64,000 nt of DNA from Gillisella taibaishanensis (GTDB lineage: Bacteria; Pseudomonadota; Alphaproteobacteria; Rhizobiales; Rhizobiaceae), in contig NZ_MKIN01000019.1 of assembly GCF_001938985.1 (NCBI RefSeq), positions 124,001-188,000 of the forward strand. The letters run 5' to 3'. Shown in pieces: positions 36,295 to 45,181 of this stretch (positions are counted from its first letter, which is position 1; each line of letters opens with the position of its first letter). Position numbers and translations under genes: made by a program. Below the pieces are notes generated by a model. That model was not told where the DNA came from. It worked only from the letters and a program-made list of their open reading frames with translations, and ran no database searches.

Positions 36295-37734
36295 TCACGA
36301 CCAGCGCGCAGAGACCTTGGCCGCGGGGTGATAGTCGAAATCCCTGACGAAAGGATAGGTCGGCTGCTTGCGACGCCGATTTGGCAACTGTTCGATATCC
36401 TGATTGATGACCCCGTCGGTCAAAGCCATCAGGTTCGGGTTTGAGATCGGCTGAAGTTCGGGAGACAGGTAGCCAGACTTAACGACAAGCAGGCGCACCG
36501 TCTTTGGGTCGATGCCATGCCGGGTGAAGTCGGCGATATTGTGATAGGGCCGACGCCGGCTGGCGAGAATAAGTGTGATGCCGTCGATTTGCACAACGGC
36601 CTGACGTTCCTCTGGCACACCGGTATCATCCAGCCGCAGCACTTCGGCCTCGACATCAACCGAAGGGCTCGCCGGATCGAGAGCGCCACCAACTTTCAAA
36701 CGTGGCCGGCTGCCTAGGCCAGCTACGAAACAGGCGTCGACCGCGGGCCTGTCGGTGATGCCGCCAATCACGGCACCGTCGAAATTCCTGGCAATCAAAG
36801 CCGCCAGCACATCGGCTCGGTCACCGACCCCGCCACCGGTCGGATTGTCGCCGGAATCGGCCAGGATCACAGGGCGCGTTTCAGCTTTTTCGGCAAGATC
36901 AAGCATATCCTCTAACGGGCCGGTCACGGGGCCAAAACGGAAATCCGTGCGCGCCTGCCAGTAGGACAGAGCAATCTCATCAGCGACGCGTTTTGCTTCT
37001 TCACGGTCGGTGGCAGTGACCACAGCGCAGGCGGTCGCGCGAGGCTCATCGGCCCAGACATAACCAACCATCAGGTTGGCATCCCAGATGCCCGGTCGGC
37101 GGTCATGATCAGGCAGTTTCAGATAAAGGCTTTTCGCCGGTTCGTCTTCAGTCGAGGTCCGTTCACCCGGCAGCAGAACCGGAACCGGCGCCCAGGCCAC
37201 GCCAGGCTTCTCGCCGTTGCGCAGCGTACGCAGCAGCATGGACCACGCGCGCACCATGGTTTCGCGCACGTCGATATGCGGCGCTGTCCGGTAGCCAGCG
37301 AAGATATCCAGCTGGTCGACGATTTTCTGGGTGACGTTGCCGTGAAGATCGTAGCTCGCCGCAACTGGGCAGTCGGGACCGACGATGGCGCGGGCAGCAG
37401 AAATCCAGTCGCCTTCTGCATCGTCCATGCCCTCGACATTCATCGCGCCGTGCATGGCGAGATAGAGACCGTCGAGCGGCAGCGCCGCCTGCAACCGCTC
37501 AAGAAATTCAGCCTTGAAAGCTTCATAAGTGGCGCGCGCCACAGGTCCGCCCGGCACGGCGCGAGCATGCAGCAGGGGTAGCGGCGTGACATCCTCCGCA
37601 TCGATAAAGCTGAAATAGTCAGCTTTCAGCAGGTCGGGGCCGCGCACCACCCGAAAGTCCTCCGGCTTCATGAGGACGGGTGACGATGTGCTGCATTCCG
37701 TGTGAATGCCGCCGACGGCGATGCGAAAACTCAT
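36295..37734 (-). CDS. M81-family metallopeptidase (MlrC-like), copy 1
   Basis: 479 residues. The N-terminal MlrC domain starts RIAVGGIHTECSTSSP, contains LYLAMHGAMNVEGMDDAEGDW and VAASYDLHGNVTQKIVDQLDIFAGYRTAPHIDVRET (zinc ligand candidates His and Asp). The C-terminal domain has ILADSGDNPTGGGVGDRADVL. The family founder, microcystinase C, cleaves linear peptides containing D- and beta-amino acids, but most homologues in proteobacteria have no known substrate. There is no signal peptide. It is gene 5 of the minus-strand operon, between the GH20 and MFS genes. A divergent paralogue lies at 42571-44031. Confidence 0.9.
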   Translation of the reverse strand: MSFRIAVGGIHTECSTSSPVLMKPEDFRVVRGPDLLKADYFSFIDAEDVTPLPLLHARAVPGGPVARATYEAFKAEFLERLQAALPLDGLYLAMHGAMNVEGMDDAEGDWISAARAIVGPDCPVAASYDLHGNVTQKIVDQLDIFAGYRTAPHIDVRETMVRAWSMLLRTLRNGEKPGVAWAPVPVLLPGERTSTEDEPAKSLYLKLPDHDRRPGIWDANLMVGYVWADEPRATACAVVTATDREEAKRVADEIALSYWQARTDFRFGPVTGPLEDMLDLAEKAETRPVILADSGDNPTGGGVGDRADVLAALIARNFDGAVIGGITDRPAVDACFVAGLGSRPRLKVGGALDPASPSVDVEAEVLRLDDTGVPEERQAVVQIDGITLILASRRRPYHNIADFTRHGIDPKTVRLLVVKSGYLSPELQPISNPNLMALTDGVINQDIEQLPNRRRKQPTYPFVRDFDYHPAAKVSARWS

Positions 37735-37795
37735 GCGGATAACTCCTTGGAGCTCAGAGGAAACTCAAAACAGGTTTCCCTGACAAACGAAAAAT

Positions 37796-39715
37796 CTAGA
37801 GACGCGGCATCAGGGGAGCGAGTGCAGCAAACCGCAGCCAGTCCTTGTTATCTTTCGGCGTCCAGGCCGCTTCGGCAACAGCTGGAAGACGCGGGAAGAC
37901 CAGATGGTTGAAATAGGCCCGGTTCAGAAAATGCTCGGACCAGATACAGGTCTGCACGCCCCGCATACGCGGACGCAAGTCTTCGGGGAAGTCGGCGACT
38001 GCCTCATAGGTATAGGTATGGTGCGGCGGCACGGTGCCGGCCCAGCTTGCCCCTGGCTCCTGCCAGGCTTCATCCTGAACCATATCGAGATAATAGGCCT
38101 GGCCCGGCGTCATCACCACATCGTAGCCTTGCCGCGCAAGGTCTAACCCAACCTCCGGCTTCTGCCAGGCCATCAGCAATGTGCCCTCTGGATCGACACC
38201 ACCGCCATGGCTGACCTCATCCCATCCGGCCACGGTCTTGCCGCGTGCCTTCAGCATCTGCTGGATACGCTTCATGAAATGGCTCTGCAGGCCGAATGTG
38301 CCGTCAAGCCCCTGCTCTTCCATCAGCCTTTTTGCGAGCGGCGAAGCCATCCAGGTATTGGCCGCGACCTCATCGCCACCGACATGCACGAGCGGGCTTG
38401 GAAACAGCGTCGCCATTTCATCGAAGACGGTGCCGAGGAACTCATAGGTCCGCTCGATCGCCGGGTTCAGCGCGTTGTTGGGGAAGCCCTGTACGGATCG
38501 ATAGCTGTCCGGCGCCTCCTGACCGTCGACCAAGTCAGGCAAGGCAGTGAGAATGGCGGTGCTGTGGCCGGGAATATCGATTTCCGGCACCACTTCGATC
38601 TGTAGCGAGGCAGCATGCGCGACGATTTTGTGGACGTCATCCTGGCTGTAGAAACCGCCGACGGGTTCCGCGCCATTGCCGAGCTGCGGCAACATCGGCT
38701 CGTCAGGGCCGCGCAGCACGCCCACTGTGGTCAGTTGCGGATAGGCCTTTATCTCCAGCCGCCAGGCTTCGTCATCGGTCAGGTGCCAATGGAAGATGTT
38801 GAGCTTCAGCCAGGCGAGAATATCAATCAGCCTGATGACGTCGTCCGTTGGGTAGAACTGCCGGGAGACATCCAGATGGCAACCTCGCCAGCCATAGCGC
38901 GGAGCATCCTCAATATGGCCTGCTGCAGGGAAGCGGAATTGGGCGGGCGCAGTCCTTGCGCCGTGCAGCATCTGCGCCAAGGCCGTCAGGCCGTATTGCC
39001 GGCCGGCAGCATCGCCATACGAGAGTGCGATGTTGGCCGCGAAATCAATCCGGTAGGCAGAGGCGCCAAGTGCGGGGTTTGCAGCAAACTGCAGAGCCTT
39101 GCCTTGCGCGGTAGGAGAAAGCGAAAATGGAATATGGGCCACGGCAAACAGCCGACGGTAGAGGCCGTTTACCTGCTGCATCGCTTGCAAATCGGCAAGA
39201 GCAGTTCCATCGGCTGGACAGAGCGTGACGGGCACGCTATCACCGGGCGTCAGCACCGCCTGCGCTGGCCAGGGGAGTAGAGAAAAGGGCTCTGTCACTT
39301 TACCTTCGGGCAGCAGAACTGGCGCCGGCTCGCTGAACCGACCCTCAAGAAGCAGATCATCGACATCAACCGCAACATGCTGGCCGCTGGCAAGGGTGAG
39401 ATAGGCCGATTTTGCGCCATCCGTGCGATGTCGGGCCGGCCGCCATAGGCCCTGCACCGTAAAGCGCCAGGAGGCGCCAGGCTGCAACACAAAGCTTTGC
39501 GGCGGGGCGAATTGGTGGAAATTAGCATTGCGCATCAGGAACTGCGCGTTTTCGCAGGCCGGCGCATCCTTCACCCGAGTCAGCGATGTATAGGCAAGTT
39601 TGAAACCCTCGACTGGCTCCTCAGAGAGATTGGTGAGGGTGAAGACGAAGGCCCCGCCGGCATCGGCCTCGACCGGGTGCCACGCATTGTCGAGACGAAA
39701 AGCTGTTTCTGTCAT
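37796..39715 (-). CDS. Beta-N-acetylhexosaminidase, glycoside hydrolase family 20
   Basis: 639 residues, no signal peptide, so a cytoplasmic enzyme. An N-terminal beta-rich domain (1-160) is followed by a GH20b-like domain and the catalytic barrel from about residue 275 (PRYGWRGCHLDVSRQFYPTDDVIRLIDILAWLKLNIFHWHLTDDEAWRLEI). The substrate-assisted catalytic Asp-Glu pair lies in VHVGGDEVAANTW (about 440-452). Later aromatic motifs (VAGWDEVSHGGG, LLMAWQ, GVQTCIWSE) are typical. It should release terminal GlcNAc or GalNAc from imported chito-oligosaccharides or glycopeptides, feeding the nagA and kinase genes at 52-55 kb. Confidence 0.94.
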   Translation of the reverse strand: MTETAFRLDNAWHPVEADAGGAFVFTLTNLSEEPVEGFKLAYTSLTRVKDAPACENAQFLMRNANFHQFAPPQSFVLQPGASWRFTVQGLWRPARHRTDGAKSAYLTLASGQHVAVDVDDLLLEGRFSEPAPVLLPEGKVTEPFSLLPWPAQAVLTPGDSVPVTLCPADGTALADLQAMQQVNGLYRRLFAVAHIPFSLSPTAQGKALQFAANPALGASAYRIDFAANIALSYGDAAGRQYGLTALAQMLHGARTAPAQFRFPAAGHIEDAPRYGWRGCHLDVSRQFYPTDDVIRLIDILAWLKLNIFHWHLTDDEAWRLEIKAYPQLTTVGVLRGPDEPMLPQLGNGAEPVGGFYSQDDVHKIVAHAASLQIEVVPEIDIPGHSTAILTALPDLVDGQEAPDSYRSVQGFPNNALNPAIERTYEFLGTVFDEMATLFPSPLVHVGGDEVAANTWMASPLAKRLMEEQGLDGTFGLQSHFMKRIQQMLKARGKTVAGWDEVSHGGGVDPEGTLLMAWQKPEVGLDLARQGYDVVMTPGQAYYLDMVQDEAWQEPGASWAGTVPPHHTYTYEAVADFPEDLRPRMRGVQTCIWSEHFLNRAYFNHLVFPRLPAVAEAAWTPKDNKDWLRFAALAPLMPRL

Positions 39716-39745
39716 GACGGTGTCCTCGCGCTTTGATTTTTAAGC

Positions 39746-40522
39746 TTAGTAATGCTCGGATTGCGAAAAAGTCCGGGCGAGCTCGGCTTGCCCAGCCGTT
39801 AGCCCGCAATCGACGGGAAGGCAGGTGCCTGTGATGGCGGCGGCCTGATCGCTGGCCAGGAAGAACACCGCATTGGCGACATCCTCGGCGGTGGCAATCC
39901 GCTGTAGCGCATACCAGCGCTTTGCCTCTTCAAACACCGCGGGATTGGCGGCGGCGCGGGCTTCCCAGGCCTGGGTGCGCACGGTGCCGGGCGCGACCGC
40001 ATTGGCGCGGATACCGAATTTGCCATATTCAACGGCGATCAGCCTGGTCAAATGGATCAGACCGGCCTTGGCGGCGCTGTAGGCGGGGTGGCCGAACACG
40101 GCCATGCCATTGACCGAGGCAATGTTGACGAGGGCGCCGCGTGTTTGCTTCAACTGTTCTTCGAGCGCCCTGAAGGTCAGAAACGCCGCCTCAAGATTAA
40201 GCGCGTTGTCCTGGCGCCAGATCGCCGCATCCGTATCATGCAGGCTGACGGCCCGTGCGGCGCCGGCATTGTTGACCAGGGTTTTGGCGAGGCCGAGCTT
40301 GCCAATATCCGATGCCATAGCCGTGATGCTCGCCTCATTGGTGACATCGCAGACGATCGCTCGGAAGGTTCCGGTGTTGCCAAGCGAAGCCACGGCCTTG
40401 TCGAGCGATGCCGGATCAATATCGGCCAGCACGACGATGTCATGGCTATCAGCAAGCCTTGCTGCAATCGCGCGGCCGATATCGCCGGCGGCGCCGGTCA
40501 CGACAGCGATGGATTTGGTCAT
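39746..40522 (-). CDS. Short-chain dehydrogenase/reductase
   Basis: 258 residues from ATG 40522 with GGAG upstream. The nucleotide motif is TGAAGDIG (about 10-17), DIDPASLD suggests NAD preference (acidic residue after beta-2), NNAGAA, catalytic Ser in NIASVNG and YSAAKAG (YxxxK). The family is broad: the substrate could be a sugar, amino sugar derivative or hydroxy acid. It lies one base after the RpiR gene and 30 bases before the hexosaminidase gene, so a role in the same pathway is likely. Confidence 0.9.
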   Translation of the reverse strand: MTKSIAVVTGAAGDIGRAIAARLADSHDIVVLADIDPASLDKAVASLGNTGTFRAIVCDVTNEASITAMASDIGKLGLAKTLVNNAGAARAVSLHDTDAAIWRQDNALNLEAAFLTFRALEEQLKQTRGALVNIASVNGMAVFGHPAYSAAKAGLIHLTRLIAVEYGKFGIRANAVAPGTVRTQAWEARAAANPAVFEEAKRWYALQRIATAEDVANAVFFLASDQAAAITGTCLPVDCGLTAGQAELARTFSQSEHY

Positions 40523-40523
40523 G

Positions 40524-41387
40524 CTAGTCTCCAAGGATCTGTCGGTCGTCGCCATCGCGATGCTCGACCAATTGCTGCTTGATATGGCGCAGCGTCACAG
40601 TGGACAGTTTACGGTTTCGGTAGGCCACCAGGCTGGCGATGACATCGACCATGGCCAGATAGGCAAAGCGCGTCGAGGTCGGACGAAAGATATTGTCGCC
40701 TTCAGGCAGATCTATCCCAACGACGATTTCGGCGGCCTGGGCAACCACGCTGTCGCTCTGCGTCAGCGCAATTGTCGTGATGCCATTGTCTCGCGCAAGA
40801 TCGAAGCAGCGGACCAGTTCCTGATTGCGTCCCGAAAAGGACGATCCGACGATCACGTCATTGCTGCGGGCCGCTGCCGTCAGCATCAGTTGCATATTGT
40901 GGTCGTTGCTGGCGGTAACCCGCGAGCCCAGCCGGAACAGCCGGTTCTGCAATTCCGTGGCAATCATCGACGAATTTCCGCCGGAACCGAAGGCATAGAC
41001 CATTTCGGCGCGGGAAATCCGGTCCGCCGCCTTTTCGATGACGTCAGCATCGAGCGCGCGATGCATCATGAACAGCGCATTCTGCGCCTTGGTGATGACA
41101 TCCTCGGCAACATCCTGCGGCTCTGTGCTTTTTGCCTCTGGGTTTAGATAGCGCACGCCGACATAGGCCGTCTTGGCGAGGTTAACTTTGAAATCGGAAA
41201 AACTCTGGCAGCCGAGCCGCCGACAGAACCGCGTCACCGTGGGCGGCGAGACTTCTGCCCGCGCGGCGAGCTCGATAATAGAGGCGCCGACGGCGAATTC
41301 CAGTTCGCTCAGCAAGATATCGGCGATGCGCTGTTCCGAAGGCGAAAACTGCGCTCTGTCCTCCTGGATGGTGGCGAAAATGTCCAT
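40524..41387 (-). CDS. MurR/RpiR-family regulator
   Basis: 287 residues from ATG 41387; a longer open frame to 41453 lacks similarity. The N-terminal RpiR-type helix-turn-helix is FSPSEQRIADILLSELEFAVGASIIELAARAEVSPPTVTRFCRRLGCQSFSDFKVNLAK (about 13-72). A SIS phosphosugar-binding domain occupies about 115-250 (YAFGSGGNSSMIATELQNRLFRLG, VGSSFSGRNQELVRCFDLAR). It should respond to a phosphorylated (amino) sugar. Second gene of the operon it presumably regulates. The inverted repeat at 41805-41886 has the AT-rich form expected for this family. Confidence 0.92.
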   Translation of the reverse strand: MDIFATIQEDRAQFSPSEQRIADILLSELEFAVGASIIELAARAEVSPPTVTRFCRRLGCQSFSDFKVNLAKTAYVGVRYLNPEAKSTEPQDVAEDVITKAQNALFMMHRALDADVIEKAADRISRAEMVYAFGSGGNSSMIATELQNRLFRLGSRVTASNDHNMQLMLTAAARSNDVIVGSSFSGRNQELVRCFDLARDNGITTIALTQSDSVVAQAAEIVVGIDLPEGDNIFRPTSTRFAYLAMVDVIASLVAYRNRKLSTVTLRHIKQQLVEHRDGDDRQILGD

Positions 41388-41403
41388 GCGCCCCGCCGGC
41401 CGA

Positions 41404-41790
41404 TTACTTAGGAGATTTATAGGCGATGCAGTCGATCTCGACCTTGCAATCAACCATCATGGACGCCTGAACACAGGCGCGCGCCGGCGGATGCTCGCCG
41501 AAATAGCCTTGATAGATCTTGTTGAAGCTCCAGAAGTCACGCGGGTCGTCCAGCCAAACACCACAGCGTATGACATGCTCGACACCGTAGCCGGCTTCAT
41601 GCAAAATCTCGATCAGATTGGTGATCGCCTTATGAGTCTGCTCAACGATGCCGCCGGAAATGATCTCGCCATCCTGCATTGCCACCTGGCCGGACACGTG
41701 CAGCCAGCCATCAGCCTCGACAGCCCTGGCGAACGGCAGCTTCTGGCCACCGGCGCCGGCTTTTTCTGCCCCGTAGCGCTTGATCGTCAT
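41404..41790 (-). CDS. RidA-family enamine/imine deaminase
   Basis: 128 residues from ATG 41790, preceded by GAGGG; an ATG at 41802 is possible. The family core is YGAEKAGAGGQKLPFARAVEADGWLHVSGQVAMQDGEIISGGIVEQTHKAITNLIEILHEAGYGVEHVIRCGVWLDDPRDF, with the substrate-binding Arg in HVIRCGVW, and ARACVQASMMVDCKVEIDCIAY at the end. RidA proteins hydrolyse reactive enamine/imine intermediates released by PLP-dependent dehydratases. First gene of the minus-strand operon; the divergent operon encodes a PLP enzyme of the D-serine dehydratase/D-threonine aldolase type, a meaningful pairing. Confidence 0.9.
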   Translation of the reverse strand: MTIKRYGAEKAGAGGQKLPFARAVEADGWLHVSGQVAMQDGEIISGGIVEQTHKAITNLIEILHEAGYGVEHVIRCGVWLDDPRDFWSFNKIYQGYFGEHPPARACVQASMMVDCKVEIDCIAYKSPK

Positions 41791-41804
41791 CGCAACCCTC
41801 ATGC

Positions 41805-41886
41805 AAATTATTTTCTTATTCGATTGACAATTGACCATATAAAACCGATTTTGCCTAGGAGTTTTGACGGTTTCTGAAAATAATTT
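41805..41886. promoter_or_regulatory. Inverted repeat in the RidA/NTF2 divergent control region (candidate RpiR operator)
   Basis: AAATTATTTTC at 41805-41815 and GAAAATAATTT at 41876-41886 form a perfect 11-bp inverted repeat, one copy in front of each divergent start. The AT-rich dyad resembles sites of RpiR-type regulators. The sequence TTATTTTCTTA at 41808-41818 recurs at 50724-50734 in front of the Gfo/Idh-ABC operon, suggesting a common regulator. Confidence 0.5.
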
Positions 41887-41923
41887 AGACTCCGAACCTG
41901 ATTTAGATATAAAGGGTGCTGAA

Positions 41924-42415
41924 ATGCGCGATCCCTTCAAGAACCCCTTCCCTGCCAGCGACGCGGCGCGTCACGCCATCTGGGAAATGCTGGTCCCGCG
42001 CGATATCGATGCCTTCCTGGCGGCGGATTGGTCGATGGTCGAGCACGATTTCATCGAAGACGGCTTTATTGGCGTCAATGGAAACCGCGATCCGAATCCG
42101 GACAATTGGCGGCTTGGCTTTCCAAATCTCACGGCCTATCGCGACGAGTGGCTGCGGCAGGCGCAGGATTTTGCCCAGCTGAGCCATGGCGAAGATCCGC
42201 GCACCGCGATTTTCTTCACCACGACGCTTGAAGAGATCGAGATCCAGGGTGAAACCGCCCTAGTGCGCAAGAAATTCGATGGCGGCATCAAGAATGCCGA
42301 TGGCGGCTTCGATACGATGCGATGGCAGACACTCTATTATTGCCGTCTGCATGAAGGACGCTGGAAAATATCAGGCTTTACCGGCTATCTGCCCAATCCG
42401 ATGGGCGCCGCCTAG
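41924..42415 (+). CDS. NTF2/SnoaL-like fold protein
   Basis: 163 residues from ATG 41924, with AAAGGGTG upstream. A single cone-like alpha/beta domain is suggested by the pattern: an N-terminal helix pair (ASDAARHAIWEMLVPRDIDAFLAADWSMVEHDFIEDGFIGVNG), then a beta sheet (TAIFFTTTLEEIEIQGETALVRKKFDGGI, WQTLYYCRLHEGRWKISGFTGYLP). Such domains are found in isomerases, dehydratases and small ligand-binding proteins; no catalytic motif identifies the activity. First gene of the plus-strand operon with the second M81 peptidase and the PLP enzyme. Its TAG stop lies inside a palindromic intergenic repeat. Confidence 0.7.
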   Translation: MRDPFKNPFPASDAARHAIWEMLVPRDIDAFLAADWSMVEHDFIEDGFIGVNGNRDPNPDNWRLGFPNLTAYRDEWLRQAQDFAQLSHGEDPRTAIFFTTTLEEIEIQGETALVRKKFDGGIKNADGGFDTMRWQTLYYCRLHEGRWKISGFTGYLPNPMGAA

Positions 42416-42512
42416 AGCATCGCGCCGAAAACTGGAATCGGCATGATGCTCTAACTTTTTGTTTGCGCATCGGATGTGTCCGAAAACCGGTTCTAACTTT
42501 TCGGTCCGATGC
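42413..42512. repeat. Rhizobial-type intergenic palindromic repeat element
   Basis: Two palindromes lie side by side: TAGAGCAT (42413-42420) with ATGCTCTA (42446-42453), and GCATCGGA (42467-42474) with TCCGATGC (42505-42512). The loop sequence CCGAAAACCGGTTCTAACTT is of a kind I recognise from the repeated mosaic elements scattered in Rhizobiaceae genomes (RIME-like). It begins with the stop codon of the upstream gene and occupies most of the gap to the M81 gene. Confidence 0.7.
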
Positions 42513-42570
42513 TGTAAGTCAGGCGATTTCTCGCCTTTTCGCCCATCAACCGCGATTGGAAGCAGAACCA

Positions 42571-44031
42571 TTGCGCATTTTCACCGCAGCTCTCGCAACC
42601 GAAACCAATACCTTCTCCCCGATCTGCATCGACCGGCGGGCGTTCGAAGCCTCGCTCTATGCTGCTCCAGGTCAGCATCCGGCGACACCGACGCTTTGTA
42701 CCGCGCCGCTGACGGTTGGCCGGGAAGTTTGCTCAGATAAGGGATGGGAATTGGTTGAGGGCACCGCGACTTGGGCCGACCCCGCCGGCCTCATCAGTCG
42801 CGAGACCTATGAAGGGCTGCGCGATGAAATTCTCGGGCAATTGGCGGCCGCCATGCCCGTCGATGCCGTCGTGCTCGGCCTTCATGGCGCCATGGTCGCG
42901 GACGGCTATTTGGACCCGGAAGGCGATCTGCTGAGCCGCATCCGCGCTATGATCGGTCCGGATGTGCTGCTGGCCGCCGAGCTCGATCCGCATAGCCATC
43001 TCACCGCCAAACGCGTCGAGGCGGCCGATGTTTTCGTCGCCTTCAAGGAATTTCCGCATACCGACTTCGTCGACCGCGCCCGCGACCTGTGGCGCATTGT
43101 GGTCGACACGCTGGAGGGGCGTGTTGTGCCTGCCATGTCGGTGTTCGACTGTCGCATGATCGACGTGTTCCCGACATCGCGCCAGCCGATGCGGGGCTTT
43201 GTCGACAAGCTGATGCAGATCGAAGCCGATGATGCCGATGTGCTGTCGCTTTCCGTCATCCATGGCTTCATGGCGGGCGATGTGCCGGAAATGGGCACGA
43301 AAGTGATCGCCGTCACCAATGGCAGACCTGAAAAAGGCCAGGCGCTAGCCAAAAGCCTCGGCATGGAACTGTTTGCCAAGCGTGGCACCTTCATGATGCC
43401 GCAGATCGACGAAAAGCAGGCGGTTTCCCAGGCGCTAGCCAGTGCAAATCGCCCAGTCGTGATTGCCGATGTCTGGGACAATCCGGGCGGCGGTACGGCG
43501 GGTGATGCGACTGTGCTGCTGGCAGAGTTGCTGGCACAGGGCGTGAGCGATGCGGCGGTTGGAATGATCTGGGACCCGATTGCCGTGCAGATCTGCATGG
43601 CGGCTGGCGAAGGGGCTGAAATCCCGCTGCGCTTCGGAGCGAAATCGGCGCCCGGAACCGGCAATCCGATCGATGGTCTCGTCAAGGTGATGAAGGTCGT
43701 GCCCAATGCGGAAATGCGGTTTGGCGAGAGCATCGCGCCCTTCGGCGATGCCGCCCATATACGGCTCAAGGAAATAGACATCGTGTTGAGTTCGGTTCGT
43801 GTGCAAAGCTACGACCCGTCGCTATTCACTGCACTTGGCATCGATCCGACCGCAAAACAAATACTCGTCGTCAAATCCACCAATCATTTCTATGCCGCCT
43901 TCTCGAAGATATCAGCTGAAATCCTTTACTGCTCGGCGGGATCGCCTTATCCCAACAATCCGGCGGTGACGGCCTATCGGCGGGTGCGCCGGGATATCTG
44001 GCCGATCATGGCCGATCCCTTCACGGCTTGA
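42571..44031 (+). CDS. M81-family metallopeptidase (MlrC-like), copy 2
   Basis: 486 residues from the TTG at 42571 (LRIFTAALATETNTFSP is the family N-terminus; GGAAG lies 9 bases upstream). Upstream in-frame codons belong to the repeat element. Blocks: VVLGLHGAMVADGYLDPEGDLLSRIR, LAAELDPHSHLTAKRVEAADVFVAFKEFPHTDFVDRARDL with metal-ligand His and Asp, and VIADVWDNPGGGTAGDATVLLAELL. It diverges considerably from copy 1, so substrate range probably differs. Cytoplasmic. It lies between the NTF2-like gene and the PLP enzyme gene; the latter starts 22 bases downstream. Confidence 0.9.
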   Translation: MRIFTAALATETNTFSPICIDRRAFEASLYAAPGQHPATPTLCTAPLTVGREVCSDKGWELVEGTATWADPAGLISRETYEGLRDEILGQLAAAMPVDAVVLGLHGAMVADGYLDPEGDLLSRIRAMIGPDVLLAAELDPHSHLTAKRVEAADVFVAFKEFPHTDFVDRARDLWRIVVDTLEGRVVPAMSVFDCRMIDVFPTSRQPMRGFVDKLMQIEADDADVLSLSVIHGFMAGDVPEMGTKVIAVTNGRPEKGQALAKSLGMELFAKRGTFMMPQIDEKQAVSQALASANRPVVIADVWDNPGGGTAGDATVLLAELLAQGVSDAAVGMIWDPIAVQICMAAGEGAEIPLRFGAKSAPGTGNPIDGLVKVMKVVPNAEMRFGESIAPFGDAAHIRLKEIDIVLSSVRVQSYDPSLFTALGIDPTAKQILVVKSTNHFYAAFSKISAEILYCSAGSPYPNNPAVTAYRRVRRDIWPIMADPFTA

Positions 44032-44053
44032 GCGGACACGGAGACTGCACGAC

Positions 44054-45142
44054 ATGGAACGACCGACCCCGAAACCCGGCGATGCCCTGCTGTCATTATC
44101 GACCCCGCTGCCCGTGATCGACGAAGACAGACTTGCTGCCAATATTGTGCGAGTTCAGGGCTATATGAACGCCCACGGTCTCAGCTTTCGCCCGCATATC
44201 AAGACGCACAAGATACCGGCGCTGGCGCGCCAGCAGGTAGAGGCCGGCGCGAGCGGCATCAACTGCCAGAAAATCACCGAGGCGGAAGTTTTTGCCGATG
44301 CTGGCTTTAACGACATCCTGATCACCTTCAACATTCTCGGGCCTGAAAAGCTGGCGCGGCTTGCAGCGCTCAACGAGCGCATTTCGGGTTTGAAAGTGGT
44401 GGCCGATAGTCGGGTGACGGTAGAAGGTCTTTCGGCCCATTTTGCTGGCCGAAAATTTCTGTCGGTCCTCGTTGAATGTGACACCGGCGCCGGACGTTGC
44501 GGCGTACAGACTCCGGACGAAGCCGTGGCCTTGGCTGAAATGATTGCGGGTGATGATAACCTGCATTTTGCCGGGCTGATGACCTATCCCAAAGCCCATG
44601 GCGAGGCTGAGGTCGAGGAGTTTTTTGCAACTGCAATTGCCGCCCTCGCCGCCAAGGGCATCGGATGCGACATCGTCTCGAACGGTGGCACGCCGAGCCT
44701 GTTTCATGCGCATCTCGTCCCTTCCGCCACCGAGCATCGGGCGGGAACCTATATCTACAGCGACCGGGCCATGGCGCGCGCCGGCCATGGAAGTCTCGAT
44801 GACTGCGCCATGCATATCCTCGCGACGGTGGTGTCGCGCCCGACGCCGGACCGCGCCATCATCGATGCCGGATCGAAGGCTTTGACATCCGACCTGCTCG
44901 GCTTTGCGGATTATGGCTTGATTGTTGATTATCCCGATGCCGTCATCACTGGATTGTCCGAGGAGCATGGCACCGTTGACTTGTCGAAGGTCGAGGGACC
45001 ACGACCCAATATCGGCGACAAGGTCAGAATTATCCCTAACCACACCTGCGTCGTGTCGAACCTGTTCGACATCATGACCTTTCACCGCGACGGTGTGGTC
45101 ACACGGGTGGAAAGCGTCGCTGCACGCGGCCTGGTCTGGTAA
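44054..45142 (+). CDS. PLP-dependent D-threonine aldolase / D-serine dehydratase (DSD1-like) family enzyme
   Basis: 362 residues of the fold-type III (alanine racemase-like) group. The PLP lysine lies in RPHIKTHK (about 46-53). A C-terminal beta domain carries the metal motif PNHTCVVSNLFD (about 330), whose His and Cys bind zinc in DSD1-type D-serine dehydratases. It could cleave D-threonine-like beta-hydroxy amino acids or dehydrate D-serine, D-threonine or D-3-hydroxyaspartate. The latter would give an enamine for the RidA protein encoded divergently at 41404-41790. No signal peptide. A perfect terminator hairpin follows. Confidence 0.88.
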   Translation: MERPTPKPGDALLSLSTPLPVIDEDRLAANIVRVQGYMNAHGLSFRPHIKTHKIPALARQQVEAGASGINCQKITEAEVFADAGFNDILITFNILGPEKLARLAALNERISGLKVVADSRVTVEGLSAHFAGRKFLSVLVECDTGAGRCGVQTPDEAVALAEMIAGDDNLHFAGLMTYPKAHGEAEVEEFFATAIAALAAKGIGCDIVSNGGTPSLFHAHLVPSATEHRAGTYIYSDRAMARAGHGSLDDCAMHILATVVSRPTPDRAIIDAGSKALTSDLLGFADYGLIVDYPDAVITGLSEEHGTVDLSKVEGPRPNIGDKVRIIPNHTCVVSNLFDIMTFHRDGVVTRVESVAARGLVW

Positions 45143-45181
45143 GCGCGCTGCTGACCGCCTCCTGAAAATCAAGAGATTGAG

